Below, piece after piece: positions 1 to 10,899 of a stretch of 64,000 nt of DNA. The translations under genes were made by a program, and so were the position numbers. The notes beneath the pieces are model-generated. The model searched no databases. It was not told where the DNA came from and was given only the letters and a program-made list of their open reading frames with translations. The stretch spans positions 3,726 to 67,725 of the forward strand of contig NZ_JNZA01000039.1 of NCBI RefSeq assembly GCF_000717345.1, given 5' to 3'. Within the stretch, counting starts at the first letter, position 1. Each line of letters begins with the position of its first letter. The DNA is from Streptomyces lydicus (GTDB lineage Bacteria > Actinomycetota > Actinomycetes > Streptomycetales > Streptomycetaceae).

Positions 1-607
1 CATCGAGCCCCGCACCGGTCGTCGAACTGACCGCGAGCACCGGCACCCCGGGAGCCGCGGACTCGGCATCGGCGACCAGATGCGCCAGCCCGGCCGGCTC
101 CCCGGCCAGATCCGCCTTGGTCAGCACCACCAGCGGCTGCGCCCCGCTCTCCCAGGCCAGCGAGACGAACCGCTCGATACGTCCCAGGTCCAGCACCTCG
201 GCCAGCGAGACCGCGATCACCGCATGATCGACGTTGGCCGCGAGGATCTGCCCCTCCGAACGCTTCGAGGACGTCGACCGCAGGAACGAGGTGCGCCGCG
301 GCAGCAACGCCCGCACCACACCGTCGAGATGGTCGCCGGTCAGCCCGTTCTCCAGGTCGATGACGGCCCAGTCCCCGGTGCACGGCACGCGCATCGGATC
401 GCGGGTGGCGACCAGTGCGGTATCCGCCAGCACCGTCCGGATGCCGTCGCCTTCGGGCACCACGGCATCCATCCGTCCGCGATCCACCCGGACGACACGG
501 CCGGGCACGAACCCCTGCTCGGCAAAGGGGGTGAAGCTCTCCGCGAACCCGTCGTCCCAGCCGTAGGCGGACAACGGGTGCGCAGCAAAGAAATTGAGGT
601 CGAACAA
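1..607 (-). CDS. rsgA: Ribosome small-subunit-dependent GTPase RsgA (partial, runs off the left edge)
   Basis: Reverse-strand reading gives FDLNFFAAHPLSAYGWDDGF near the start, then an OB-fold-like stretch (DWAVIDLEN...LPRRTSFLR), then the circularly permuted GTPase start: ILAANVDHAVIAVSL, the G4 motif LTKADLAG and the G5-like VLAVSSTTGAGLD. The window ends before G1 and the C-terminal zinc domain. RsgA is a GTPase that acts in late maturation of the 30S ribosomal subunit. The start is uncertain. I chose the TTG at 607 because an AAGGG lies about ten bases upstream and the family starts close to this point; an in-frame GTG at 652 has no convincing ribosome site. A small ORF and a possible promoter lie upstream. 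Identity is secure, the 5' end is not. Confidence 0.88.
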   Translation of the reverse strand, partial: MFDLNFFAAHPLSAYGWDDGFAESFTPFAEQGFVPGRVVRVDRGRMDAVVPEGDGIRTVLADTALVATRDPMRVPCTGDWAVIDLENGLTGDHLDGVVRALLPRRTSFLRSTSSKRSEGQILAANVDHAVIAVSLAEVLDLGRIERFVSLAWESGAQPLVVLTKADLAGEPAGLAHLVADAESAAPGVPVLAVSSTTGAGLD

Positions 608-679
608 CGGGATGAACCCTTCGGAGAAGAGCAGCCCCGGCCACGCGCACACGGCGCGAGAAAGAACAGAGAAGTCGAG

Positions 680-751
680 TCAGCCGGAGACCACGGAGGT
701 GACATTGATGAACTCCTGGATGCGGGCAACGCCCTTCGCAAAGACAGTCAT
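680..751 (-). CDS. Possible 23-residue leader peptide upstream of rsgA
   Basis: ATG at 751 is preceded by GGGAGGTGAGTACTG, a strong Shine-Dalgarno. The frame runs 23 codons (begins MTVFAKGVARIQEF, ends VTSVVSG) to TGA at 680. It lies between a candidate promoter near 820-850 and the rsgA start at 607, with a 72-base gap. Reverse-strand codons include TTT, ACT, GTT and AAT, so GC3 bias does not support it strongly. I do not recognise the peptide. It may be a translated leader that controls rsgA, a small protein of its own, or chance. The ribosome site is the best evidence. Confidence 0.45.
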   Translation of the reverse strand: MTVFAKGVARIQEFINVTSVVSG

Positions 752-1062
752 CAGTACTCACCTCCCGCATTCCTCGACGGCGACGAAGGCAGCCGTTGGC
801 TGCCCTGAACACCGCCGACCCTAGACCAGCCCTCGACGACGGCGCCAACCCTTTTTTTCCGGACGCGGAGCCGCCCGCCCCCGGGCTCCACCACCCCCAT
901 GCCCCCACGTATCCCTCCGCGAGACGCTGAGACATGTAGGCGAGACGGAAAGCCATTCTGCGGATCGTTCGTGCTCTCTACGGTTGAGGACATCAAGCAG
1001 GGCACCACACGGCACACCGAGCCGGGGCAGCAGCAACCGGCCGCTATTGAAGGAGAATTACC
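752..1062. other. Intergenic region between rsgA leader and the oxidoreductase gene
   Basis: Divergent spacer of 311 bases. It holds the candidate minus-strand promoter and hairpin noted separately, a T7 run at 851-857 and, at the right edge, the AGGAG ribosome site of the oxidoreductase. I see no supported ORF in it. Confidence 0.5.
789..848 (-). promoter_or_regulatory. Candidate promoter and leader hairpin for the rsgA unit
   Basis: On the minus strand TAGGGT (823-818) fits a TANNNT -10 box. TTGGCG (848-843) is a possible -35, but the 19-base spacer is long for a housekeeping promoter. Just downstream the transcript would contain GCAGCCAACGGCTGC (803-789), a perfect 6-bp hairpin with a 3-base loop, ahead of the small ORF. 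Inferred from sequence only. Confidence 0.3.
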
Positions 1063-1986
1063 GTGCGCGCAGTCATCCAGAAGTCCTTCGGCGGTCCCGA
1101 GGTCCTGGAGGTCGTGGAGACCGAGCGGCCGCAGCCGCTGTCCGGGGAAGTTCTCGTCAAGGTCCACGCCAGCGCGGTCAACCCGGTGGACGTGGCCGTC
1201 AGGTCCGGGGCCTTCCCGCTGCTCGGCGAGCCGCCGTTCGGGGTGGGCTGGGACATCTCCGGGGTGGTCGAGGAGGCCGGGCCCGGCGCCCGGTTCGCGG
1301 TGGGCGACGAGGTGTACGGGATGCCGTTCTTCCCCCGCGCCGCGACCGGGTACGCCGAGTACGTCGCCGTGCCGTCCCGCCAGGTGGCCCGCAAGCCCGC
1401 CTCGCTCGACCACGTGCACGCCGCCGCCCTTCCGCTCGCGGCGCTCACGGCCTGGCAGGGCCTGGTGCAGGCGGCGGACGTCAAGGCCGGCGACCGGGTG
1501 CTGATCCAGCGGGCGGCCGGCGGTGTCGGGCACTTCGCGGTGCAGATCGCCAAGGCCCGCGGCGCCCATGTGATCGCCGTCGCCAGTGCGGCCCGGCACG
1601 ACTTCGTCCGCGGCCTCGGCGCCGACGAGATCATCGACTACCGGACCACCGACTTCACCGAGGCCGTCAAGGACGCCGACGTGGTCCTCGACTCCACGGC
1701 CCAGGGCGACCTCTCGCTCGGTGTGCTGCGCCCCGGCGGCGTCCTCATCAGCATCCTGGAGCACGGCAACCCGGAGCTCGCGGCGCGCGTCGAGGCGGCC
1801 GGGCGGCGCATCGCCGGCGTCTCCGTCGAGCCGGACTACGCCGCGCTCGAAGAGATCGCCGAGCTGGTCGACGCGGGCCGGATCCGCCCGTACGTCGAGC
1901 GGACGTTCCCGCTGGCGGAGGCCGGTAAGGCGCATGAGCTGGTCGGCTCCGGACACGTGCAGGGCAAGATTGTCCTGACGGTCTGA
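1063..1986 (+). CDS. NADPH:quinone-oxidoreductase-like medium-chain dehydrogenase (zinc-independent)
   Basis: A 307-residue medium-chain reductase. The N-terminal GroES-like fold is seen in VHASAVNPVDVAVRSG and GWDISGVVEEAGPGARFAVGDEV (residues about 35-88). The Rossmann nucleotide fold follows with AAGGVGHFAVQIAKARGAHV (about 150-170). The catalytic-zinc Cys/His set is absent, which fits the quinone oxidoreductase branch that reduces quinones or enals with NADPH. GTG at 1063 is chosen because AGGAG sits eight bases upstream. The AraC-type gene 62 bases downstream on the same strand is a likely partner or regulator. The substrate cannot be read from the sequence. Confidence 0.88.
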   Translation: MRAVIQKSFGGPEVLEVVETERPQPLSGEVLVKVHASAVNPVDVAVRSGAFPLLGEPPFGVGWDISGVVEEAGPGARFAVGDEVYGMPFFPRAATGYAEYVAVPSRQVARKPASLDHVHAAALPLAALTAWQGLVQAADVKAGDRVLIQRAAGGVGHFAVQIAKARGAHVIAVASAARHDFVRGLGADEIIDYRTTDFTEAVKDADVVLDSTAQGDLSLGVLRPGGVLISILEHGNPELAARVEAAGRRIAGVSVEPDYAALEEIAELVDAGRIRPYVERTFPLAEAGKAHELVGSGHVQGKIVLTV

Positions 1987-2048
1987 CGCCACGGGCCACG
2001 AGGGGCGGCGAAGGGCCGCGCCGGGGGAAACGAGGGAGGGCGAGGCGG

Positions 2049-2987
2049 ATGGACATCCTCACGGAGGCGCTGGCCTCGATGCGCACGGGGCACCCGGCGT
2101 CCGTACGGACCAACGGCCGCGCCCCCTGGGGCCTGCGGCTGCCGCCGGTCGCGGGCGCCGGGTTCCACGTGGTGCTGTACGGCACCTGCTGGCTGATCCC
2201 CCTCGACGACGCGCCGCCGCATCTGCAGCCGATACCGCTGAACCCGGGGGACGTCGTCTTCCTGCGGGACGGCCGGGGGCACATCCTCGCGGATCAGCCC
2301 GCCACCCCGGCCGAGGAGCCCAACGCCGAGCAGTACCGGGCCGGTTCACCGATCGGCTCGGTCACGCTCGGCGGCGACGGGCCGGAGACCAGCCTGCTGT
2401 GCGGCAACTACCACCTGGACCAGGGCCGCCCGCACCCGCTGGTGCGCCAGCTGCCCGAGGTGGTCCACCTGTCGACGCGGCACGGCCGCCATCCGGAGCT
2501 GAGCGCCGCCGTCCAGCTCCTCGGCTCCGAGCTGGAGAACCCGCGCATCGGCTCGGACGGCATCGTGCCCACCCTGATCGACTCGCTGCTCCTCTACATC
2601 CTGCGGGCCTGGCTGGACGATCAGCCGCCGGCCGACGCCAACGGCTGGGCCGCGGCCCTGAGCGACTCGGCGGTGGCGCCCGCCCTGTCGGCCGTGCACG
2701 GCGACCCCGCGGCTCCGTGGACGGTCGAGTCGCTGGCCGAGCGGGCCGGGCTGTCCCGCGCCGCCTTCGCCCGGCGGTTCGCGGCGCTGGTGGGCGAGCC
2801 GCCGATGGCCTACCTGACGCGCTGGCGCATGACCACCGCCGCCCGGCTGCTGCGCGAGAGCGACGCCCCGCTCACCACCGTCGCCGCGCGCAGCGGCTAC
2901 GGCTCGGAATTCGCCTTCGCCAAGGCGTTCAAGCGGGAGTACGGGCAGGCCCCGGGCAGCTACCGGCGCCAGGCCAGGGCCGCCTAG
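2049..2987 (+). CDS. AraC-family regulator with cupin-type N-terminal domain
   Basis: A 312-residue cytoplasmic regulator. The N-terminal half (about 10-160) has the AraC-binding-like cupin pattern (LYGTCWLIPLDDAPPHL, PGDVVFLRDGRGHIL). The C-terminal double helix-turn-helix is clear: WTVESLAERAGLSRAAFARR, then the classic second helix region LTTVAARSGYGSEFAFAKAF and FKREYGQAPGSYRR. This arrangement is common for activators of oxidoreductase genes, and the quinone-reductase-like gene lies directly upstream. ATG at 2049 follows a purine-rich GAGGGAGGGCGAGG. The effector is unknown. Confidence 0.9.
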   Translation: MDILTEALASMRTGHPASVRTNGRAPWGLRLPPVAGAGFHVVLYGTCWLIPLDDAPPHLQPIPLNPGDVVFLRDGRGHILADQPATPAEEPNAEQYRAGSPIGSVTLGGDGPETSLLCGNYHLDQGRPHPLVRQLPEVVHLSTRHGRHPELSAAVQLLGSELENPRIGSDGIVPTLIDSLLLYILRAWLDDQPPADANGWAAALSDSAVAPALSAVHGDPAAPWTVESLAERAGLSRAAFARRFAALVGEPPMAYLTRWRMTTAARLLRESDAPLTTVAARSGYGSEFAFAKAFKREYGQAPGSYRRQARAA

Positions 2988-3065
2988 GGGTGTCCTTCGG
3001 GCGGGTCGGGTCTCCGCTGCCGTACGGCAGGGCCGGTGGCGCCGGCGCTGTGCGAAGGTGGGGGT

Positions 3066-3488
3066 GTGACGTCGTTGGAGGACCTCGTCCGGCTGCGCCG
3101 GGCCCGTGACCTGATGGACCGCGCGTACGCGAAGCCGCTCGACGTTCCGGCGCTGGCGCGCTTCGCCCTCATGTCGCCGGGCCATTTCTCCCGCAGCTTC
3201 CGCGCCGCCTACGGAGAGACGCCGTACAGCTACCTCATGACGCGCCGGATCGAGCGGGCCAAGGCGCTGCTGCGGCGCGGCGACCTCACGGTGACGGAGG
3301 TCTGCTTCGCGGTCGGCTGTACGTCGCTGGGGTCGTTCAGCTCGCGGTTCACCGAGCTCGTCGGCGAGAGCCCGAGCGCGTACCGGGCCCGCTCCCATGA
3401 CGCGGGCGCCGCCATCCCGGCGTGCATCGCCAAGATCCACACCCGACCGGTCAGGAATGGAGAAGCGAAAGCCCCGCCCCGCCCGTAG
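3066..3488 (+). CDS. Short AraC-type DNA-binding regulator
   Basis: A 140-residue protein that is almost entirely a double helix-turn-helix domain: LDVPALARFALMSPGHFSRS and LTVTEVCFAVGCTSLGSFSS, ending TELVGESPSAYRAR. No sensory domain is present, so it may respond through a partner or be constitutive. GTG at 3066 is preferred over the GTG at 3036 because GAAGGTGGG lies just upstream of it. The stop is 10 bases before a VOC-family gene. This regulator/VOC pairing recurs in actinobacteria and suggests one transcript. Confidence 0.85.
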   Translation: MTSLEDLVRLRRARDLMDRAYAKPLDVPALARFALMSPGHFSRSFRAAYGETPYSYLMTRRIERAKALLRRGDLTVTEVCFAVGCTSLGSFSSRFTELVGESPSAYRARSHDAGAAIPACIAKIHTRPVRNGEAKAPPRP

Positions 3489-3498
3489 CGTGAAGCGC

Positions 3499-3915
3499 AT
3501 GGACATCAAGCTTTCGACGTGCTTCATCGCCGTCGACGACCACGACAAGGCGCTCGCCTTCTACCGGGACGTTCTCGGCCTGGAGGTGCGCAACGACGTC
3601 GGTTTCGAGGGGATGCGCTGGGTCACCGTCGGCGCCCCGTCGCAGCCCGACGTGAACATCGTCCTCGAACCGCCCCTCGCGGACCCGAACGCCTCGGCCG
3701 CCGACCGGCAGACCATGGCGGAGCTGCTCGCGAAGGGCCTGCTGCGCGGCATCATCTTCCACACCGACGACTGCGACGCCACCTTCGAGCGCCTCCGCGC
3801 AGCCGGTGGCGAGGTGCTGCAGGAGCCGGTCGACCAGCCGTACGGCGTCCGCGACTGCGCCTTCCGCGATCCCTCCGGCAACATGCTGCGCTTCACCCAG
3901 CCTCGCGGGAAGTGA
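3499..3915 (+). CDS. VOC-superfamily protein (glyoxalase/bleomycin-resistance fold)
   Basis: A 138-residue protein with the vicinal-oxygen-chelate pattern: DHDKALAFYRDVLGLEV near the start, VTVGAPSQPDVNIVLEPP in the middle, and a second module with GIIFHTDDCDATFERL, GGEVLQEPVDQPYGVRDCAF and DPSGNMLRFTQP. The family includes glyoxalases, dioxygenases and antibiotic-binding proteins; none can be assigned here. It follows the AraC-type gene by 10 bases, so the two are probably co-transcribed. A perfect hairpin after the stop marks the end of the unit. Confidence 0.88.
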   Translation: MDIKLSTCFIAVDDHDKALAFYRDVLGLEVRNDVGFEGMRWVTVGAPSQPDVNIVLEPPLADPNASAADRQTMAELLAKGLLRGIIFHTDDCDATFERLRAAGGEVLQEPVDQPYGVRDCAFRDPSGNMLRFTQPRGK

Positions 3916-3926
3916 GCCCCGCTCCC

Positions 3927-3955
3927 GCGCACCGGCAGCTACTCTGCCGGTGCGC
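3927..3955 (+). terminator. Hairpin terminator after the AraC/VOC unit
   Basis: GCGCACCGGCAG (3927-3938) and CTGCCGGTGCGC (3944-3955) form a perfect 12-bp stem with a 5-base loop, 11 bases after the VOC stop. There is no U-tract, as is common in high-GC actinobacteria. Confidence 0.7.
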
Positions 3956-4084
3956 CGGGCCGGGGAGGAGCGAACGAGCCACCCGAACACCGATACCCGG
4001 ACACAGCGCTCGAAGCCGGCCGGATCGAGCCGGGCGACGCCGACGGAGACCGCACAGGCGGCCCGCGTGACAGAGGGAGACAGG

Positions 4085-6487
<2,403 letters not shown>

Positions 6488-6623
6488 CCGGCGCCCTCGC
6501 GGCCGCTTGTGCATCGAGCGGGCCTCCCCGGCCCGCGCCCGGCCTGGGAGGTCCGCGAGGTGCCGGGTGCGCTGATGGCGGTCACGGGCCTCACCGGCAG
6601 GCCGTGCGGGAACCGAAAGGGAG

Positions 6624-6989
6624 TCAGATGCGGCGTATCCGCGCGGCGATCCCGTGGCCGAGCAGCAGGTAAATCACCGCGGGCAGACCGTAATTGAGGA
6701 CCACGCGCAGACCCTCGACGTCCATGGTGAATATGTCCTGCGACCAGCCGGCCAGCCAGTCGGCCACGCCGTGCACAAATCCGACGAAGACATTTCCCTG
6801 GTTTGCTTCGAGGAGGTAAAGCAGGATCCACAGGCCCAGAAACCCTGCGGCGATGTCCGCGATCGTGTGGAGGGCCAGGGCTGCCCGGTTTGCCCCGGCG
6901 CCGTCCCGGGTGACCCTTCGGGTGTCGCGGTGGGGTTCGTAGGGGTGGTAGGCGTCGTTTACGGGCATGGGTTCATGAGGACCGTTCAT
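6624..6989 (-). CDS. Small membrane protein, function unknown
   Basis: 121 residues. A polar N-terminus rich in Pro, His and Tyr is followed by about three hydrophobic segments: LHTIADIAAGFLGLWILLYL, VFVGFVHGVADWLAGW and VVLNYGLPAVIYLLLGHGIA, ending in the basic tail RIRRI. The pattern suggests a cell-membrane protein with a cytoplasmic C-terminus. ATG at 6989 has AAGGGGG immediately upstream; a later in-frame ATG (MPVND) is possible. The AT-richer spacer before it (6990-7228) probably carries its promoter. I do not recognise the family. Confidence 0.75.
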   Translation of the reverse strand: MNGPHEPMPVNDAYHPYEPHRDTRRVTRDGAGANRAALALHTIADIAAGFLGLWILLYLLEANQGNVFVGFVHGVADWLAGWSQDIFTMDVEGLRVVLNYGLPAVIYLLLGHGIAARIRRI

Positions 6990-7228
6990 GCCCCCTTACT
7001 TGCCTCGCACGGAATCCCGAAACGCCTTTCAAACCTGCGATTCGATATCGGTTTCCGGAGCCGGGATCCCATTTCTCCGGCCGTCCCGCGGATCAAAATC
7101 GGACACGGCATTACTTCTCACCGATTCGTGCACATGCGCCGCTCTTGGGGAAATGTATTCGCATCGCAGGGTATTGCGTCGCCGATTGCGGGGGAATCCG
7201 GCCCCGTCGGCACCGGGCGGCCCGCCCC

Positions 7229-10009
7229 TTACAGCAGCGGCCCGCCGAGACCCTGCTCGGCCCAGATGATCTTGCCTTCGGGGGTGTAGCGGGTGCCCCA
7301 GCGCTGCGCGAGCTGGGAGACGAGGAAGAGGCCGCGGCCGCCCTCGTCCTCGTCGGCGGCGTAGCGCAGGTGCGGGGACGTGCTGCTGGTGTCGGAGACC
7401 TCGCAGATCAGGGTGCGGTCGTAGAGCAGGCGGACCCGGATCGGGCCGGTGGCGTAGCGGATCGCGTTGGTGATCAGTTCGCTGAGGATCAGCTCGGTGG
7501 TGAAGGCGCTCTCGTCCAGGTCCCACCGCGTCAGCTGCTGGGAGATCTTCGCCCGGGCGTCGGCCACGGCGGCCGGGTCGGAGGGGACGTCCCACTCCGC
7601 GATGTGGTCGGGTTCCAGGAGGCGGGTGCGCGCGACGAGCAGGGCGATGTCGTCGCGCTGGCGGTCCGGGAGCAGGGCGCCCAGCACGGCCTCGCAGGTC
7701 TCCTGGGGCGTCCGCCCCGGGCGGGCCAGGGACGTGGCGAGGGTGCGCAGCCCGCTGTCGATGTCCCGGGCCCGGTCCTCGACGAGCCCGTCGGTGTAGA
7801 GGACGATGCTGCTGCCCTCGGGCAGCCGCAGGTCCACCGCCTCGAAGGGCAGGCCGCCGAGGCCGAGCGGCGGGCCGGACGGGAGTTCGGGGAACTGCAC
7901 GGTGCCGTCGGGGTGCACGATCGCCGGCAGGAGGTGCCCGGCGCGGGAGAAGCTGCACACCCCGCCGGCCGGGTCGTAGATCGCGTACAGGCAGGTGGCG
8001 CCCGCGACCACGGCGTCCTCGTCCGCCACCACCGCCTCCTGGTCGATGCGGTTGACCAACTCGTCCAGGTAGCTGAGGAGTTCGTCGGGCGGCAGGTCGA
8101 GGGTGGAGAAGTTCTGCACCGCCGTGCGCAGCCGGCCCATCATGGCGGCGGCGTGCAGTCCGTGGCCGACCACGTCGCCGATGACCAGGGCGACGCGCGC
8201 GCCGGGCAGCGGGATGACGTCGAACCAGTCGCCCCCCACGCCGGTCTGGGCGGGCAGGTAGCGGTGGGCCAGGTCGAGGGCGTTCTGTTCGGGCAGGCCC
8301 CGGGGCAGCAGGCTGTGCTGGAGGGTGACGGCCATGGCGTGCTCCCGGGTGTAGCGGCGCGCGTTGTCGATGCACACCGCGGCGCGGGCCGCCATCTCCT
8401 CGGCCAGGGACAGGTCGCCCTCCTCGAAGGGGGGCCGCTCCCGGGTGCGCCAGAAGTTGGCCACGCCCATCAGGACGCCACGCGCCTGGAGGGGCACGGT
8501 GATCAGGGACCGGCAGCCGTGGTTCACGACCAGCTCGAAGCGCTCGGGGTCCTGTGCGCGCCAGTCGTCGGCGGCCCGCACGTCGGTGATGAGCACGGAC
8601 TCCCCGGTGAGGAAGCCGGTGGCCATCGGGGTGGTGGAGGGGAACCGGTGGCTCTCGCCCGCTTCGTAGAGGGGATGGTCCTCGCGGATACCGGCGAGCG
8701 CCACCCGGAGCAGCTCCGGCGCCTCGCGGGACGACCCGGTCGGCGGCTCCTCACCGCTCAGCACGGGTTCGGCGAGGTCGACGGTGACGTACTCGGCGAA
8801 CCAGCCGACGGCCACCCCGGTCAGCTCCTCGGCGGTGCGCTGCACGTCGAGGGTGGTGCCGATGGCGACGCTCGCCTCGTAGAGCAGCCGCAGCCGGCTC
8901 TGGGCGGCCTCCGCCTTCCCGGCCAGCGCGAGGAGTTCGGTGGAGTCGCGCAGCGTGGCCACGCTGCCGGGCGGGCCGCCCCCGCGGTCCGTGGGCCGGT
9001 TGTTCACCGCCAGCAATCGGTCCCCCACCGGGAGCACCTCGTCGGTGGCGACCCGCCCGGAGGCCAGCAGCTCGGTGGTCCGGGGGCCCAGTCCGAGGTC
9101 GGCGACCGGGCGCCCGTCGACGTCCGGATCGAGGCCGAGCAGCCGGCGCGCCTCGTCGTTCGCCAGCACCACGCGCCGGTCCGCGTCGACGATGACCACG
9201 CCCTCGCGCACGGCGTGCAGCACCGCGTCGTGGTGCTCGTACATGCGGGTCATCTCGGCGGGGCCGAGGCCGTGGGTCTGGCGGCGCAGCCGGCGGTTCG
9301 CCAGCGCCGAGCCGGCCGTGGCCACGGCGAGCGCGGCGGCCCCGGCGCCGAGCACCAGCGGCAGTTGCCGGTCGACCGCGCTGCTGACCCGCCTGACCTT
9401 CAGGCCGGACGACACCAGGCCCACCACCGCACCGCGCGCGTCGGTGACCGGGACGACGGCCTGTACCTCGTTCCCGAGCGGGCCGTGGACGCTCTCGATG
9501 GTGACGTGGCCGTTGAGCGAGGGCTTGATGGTGCCGACGAAGTGCTTGCCGATCTCCTGCGGCTTGGGGTGGGTGTAGCGGATGCCCTGCCGGTTCATGA
9601 CGACGATGAAGTCGACGCCGCCCCGTTTGCGGGCGTCCTCGGTCAGCGGCTGGAGCACCGCGCTGGGGTGGGGGCTGCGCAACACGGCGACCAGGCCGGG
9701 GCTGTGCGCGAAGGCTTCGGCGGCGGCGACCGAGCGGTCCTTCGCTCCCTGGAACCGGTCGCTGCGGGACTGGACCACCAGCGTGGTCACCGCGGCCACG
9801 ACGAGCAGCAGCACGATGAGGATCTGGAGGAAGAACATCTGGCCCGCGACGCTGCGGTTCCCCGTGAGCGCACGCAGCCGCCCCTTCGAGGGCTTGGCCG
9901 TCCCGGCCGAGCCGTCAGGGCGCTCGTGCCGGTCGTTGCGGCCCTGGCGCCGACCGGTGAACCGGCGCCTCCGAGGTGGCCACGGTACGCGGCCGGAGAA
10001 TCGGGCCAT
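7229..10009 (-). CDS. Sensor PP2C phosphatase: Cache-like sensor, PAS, GAF, SpoIIE and HATPase
   Basis: 926 residues. After a basic N-terminus, a membrane helix (MFFLQILIVLLLVVAAVTTL, about 57-77) leads into an extracytoplasmic domain of PDC/Cache type with VVMNRQGIRYTHPKPQEIG, as in DcuS/CitA-like sensors. A second helix (LPLVLGAGAAALAVATAG) is followed by PAS (about 250-360), GAF (about 370-540), the PP2C core (GVGGDWFDVIPL, GDVVGHGLHAAAM, LYTDGLVEDR, DDIALLVAR) and a HATPase domain (ELITNAIRYATG, DEGGRGLFLV). Such proteins dephosphorylate anti-anti-sigma factors in partner switching; the HATPase resembles anti-sigma kinases. It is a paralogue of 17246-19984, which lacks most of the sensor core. 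ATG at 10009 is a reasonable but not certain start. Confidence 0.92.
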   Translation of the reverse strand: MARFSGRVPWPPRRRRFTGRRQGRNDRHERPDGSAGTAKPSKGRLRALTGNRSVAGQMFFLQILIVLLLVVAAVTTLVVQSRSDRFQGAKDRSVAAAEAFAHSPGLVAVLRSPHPSAVLQPLTEDARKRGGVDFIVVMNRQGIRYTHPKPQEIGKHFVGTIKPSLNGHVTIESVHGPLGNEVQAVVPVTDARGAVVGLVSSGLKVRRVSSAVDRQLPLVLGAGAAALAVATAGSALANRRLRRQTHGLGPAEMTRMYEHHDAVLHAVREGVVIVDADRRVVLANDEARRLLGLDPDVDGRPVADLGLGPRTTELLASGRVATDEVLPVGDRLLAVNNRPTDRGGGPPGSVATLRDSTELLALAGKAEAAQSRLRLLYEASVAIGTTLDVQRTAEELTGVAVGWFAEYVTVDLAEPVLSGEEPPTGSSREAPELLRVALAGIREDHPLYEAGESHRFPSTTPMATGFLTGESVLITDVRAADDWRAQDPERFELVVNHGCRSLITVPLQARGVLMGVANFWRTRERPPFEEGDLSLAEEMAARAAVCIDNARRYTREHAMAVTLQHSLLPRGLPEQNALDLAHRYLPAQTGVGGDWFDVIPLPGARVALVIGDVVGHGLHAAAMMGRLRTAVQNFSTLDLPPDELLSYLDELVNRIDQEAVVADEDAVVAGATCLYAIYDPAGGVCSFSRAGHLLPAIVHPDGTVQFPELPSGPPLGLGGLPFEAVDLRLPEGSSIVLYTDGLVEDRARDIDSGLRTLATSLARPGRTPQETCEAVLGALLPDRQRDDIALLVARTRLLEPDHIAEWDVPSDPAAVADARAKISQQLTRWDLDESAFTTELILSELITNAIRYATGPIRVRLLYDRTLICEVSDTSSTSPHLRYAADEDEGGRGLFLVSQLAQRWGTRYTPEGKIIWAEQGLGGPLL

Positions 10010-10140
10010 GGCTCATATCTACCCTGCGTCCGAGGGGTCCGACGCACACCACGCCGGGATACCGCATGGCTGTGCGACGGGCCCGCCGGGCGGGCTGCCC
10101 GGTGGTGTCACGCCCGTTCCCCGGGTCGCGTACGGCCCGG

Positions 10141-10899
10141 TCACGCGCGCCTGACCGCCCGCAGCAGCACCATGCCGGTGTCGCCGTAGTCGGGACAGGT
10201 GGGGTCGGCCGGCACGTGCGTGAGCGAGAGCCGCTCGGTGTGCGGGGTGAAGACCGCGCGGATGACGGTGCCGTCCACGGGGCAGCCCGGCCACCGGGGT
10301 GCGGTGCCGATGCGGTACGTCGGCATGTTCTCCATGAAGGCGGCGACGAGGGGCCCGCCCGGCCGTACCGCGGTGATGAAGGCGCGGCAGAGCTCCGCGA
10401 ACTCCTCGAAGTCCTCGGTGACGCTCTCGGCGACGAAGTTCATCGAGGCCAGGTCGTAGCTGCCGGCCGGCAGGGTGCGGACGTCCCGGTGCACCACCCG
10501 GACGTGGGCCAGCGCCTCCGGGAGGGTGGCGGGCAGGGCGGGGTCGAGCGCGCGGCAGAGCGCGTAGAAGGGCTGCCAGCTGGCGTCGGGGCCGTCGCGG
10601 AGCTGGCCGGTCAGGTAGCTGACGTTGGCCGAGCTCAGCTCGATCGCGTCGACGCGCCGGCTGGCGGCGCCGGCGAGCATCAGCGGGTAGAGGTTGGGCC
10701 CGGCGCCGAACTCCACCGAGCGGCCGATGCTGCCGGGCGGGAACTGCTGGTAGAAGGCGGAGTGGTGCCGGATGACGGCCGCGTCGCAGGGGTGGATCTG
10801 GCGGTAGTTCTCGGCGAGGTAGTCCAGCACCGGCCAGTTGTCCCAGTCGGCGTCGTCATTACGCACAAGATCCGGCGTGTCACCGGCGGGCTGCTTCAT
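10141..10899 (-). CDS. SAM-dependent methyltransferase, SCO2525-like (NNMT/PNMT/TEMT fold)
   Basis: 252 residues. SAM-binding features are RSVEFGAGPNLYPLMLAGAA (motif I), VDAIELSSANVSYL (motif II) and the late YDLASMNFVAESVTED. The long middle helix and the C-terminal VAAFMENMPTYRIG and YGDTGMVLLRA match, from memory, the SCO2525-type family in the nicotinamide/phenylethanolamine methyltransferase superfamily, whose members act on small amines or related acceptors. ATG at 10899 follows GAGGGCAC and overlaps the MFS stop by 4 bases. It is the last gene of a three-gene unit with an alpha-oxoamine-synthase-like enzyme and an exporter, so it may methylate that product. The substrate is unknown. 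Confidence 0.8.
   Translation of the reverse strand: MKQPAGDTPDLVRNDDADWDNWPVLDYLAENYRQIHPCDAAVIRHHSAFYQQFPPGSIGRSVEFGAGPNLYPLMLAGAASRRVDAIELSSANVSYLTGQLRDGPDASWQPFYALCRALDPALPATLPEALAHVRVVHRDVRTLPAGSYDLASMNFVAESVTEDFEEFAELCRAFITAVRPGGPLVAAFMENMPTYRIGTAPRWPGCPVDGTVIRAVFTPHTERLSLTHVPADPTCPDYGDTGMVLLRAVRRA

Noticed and set aside
751..1992. A 413-codon minus-strand open frame across the quinone-oxidoreductase-like gene
   Set aside because: It is the mirror of a convincing medium-chain reductase and has no fold pattern of its own.
7088..7192. A 34-codon minus-strand frame beginning GTG in the spacer after the first PP2C gene
   Set aside because: Low GC3, weak ribosome site and AT-rich surroundings fit a promoter region better than a gene.
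7145..10189. A 1014-codon plus-strand open frame opposite the first PP2C phosphatase
   Set aside because: Composition (Gly/Arg/Val/His-rich, no domain pattern) is typical of antisense frames in high-GC genes. The minus strand has clear PAS, GAF, PP2C and HATPase motifs.
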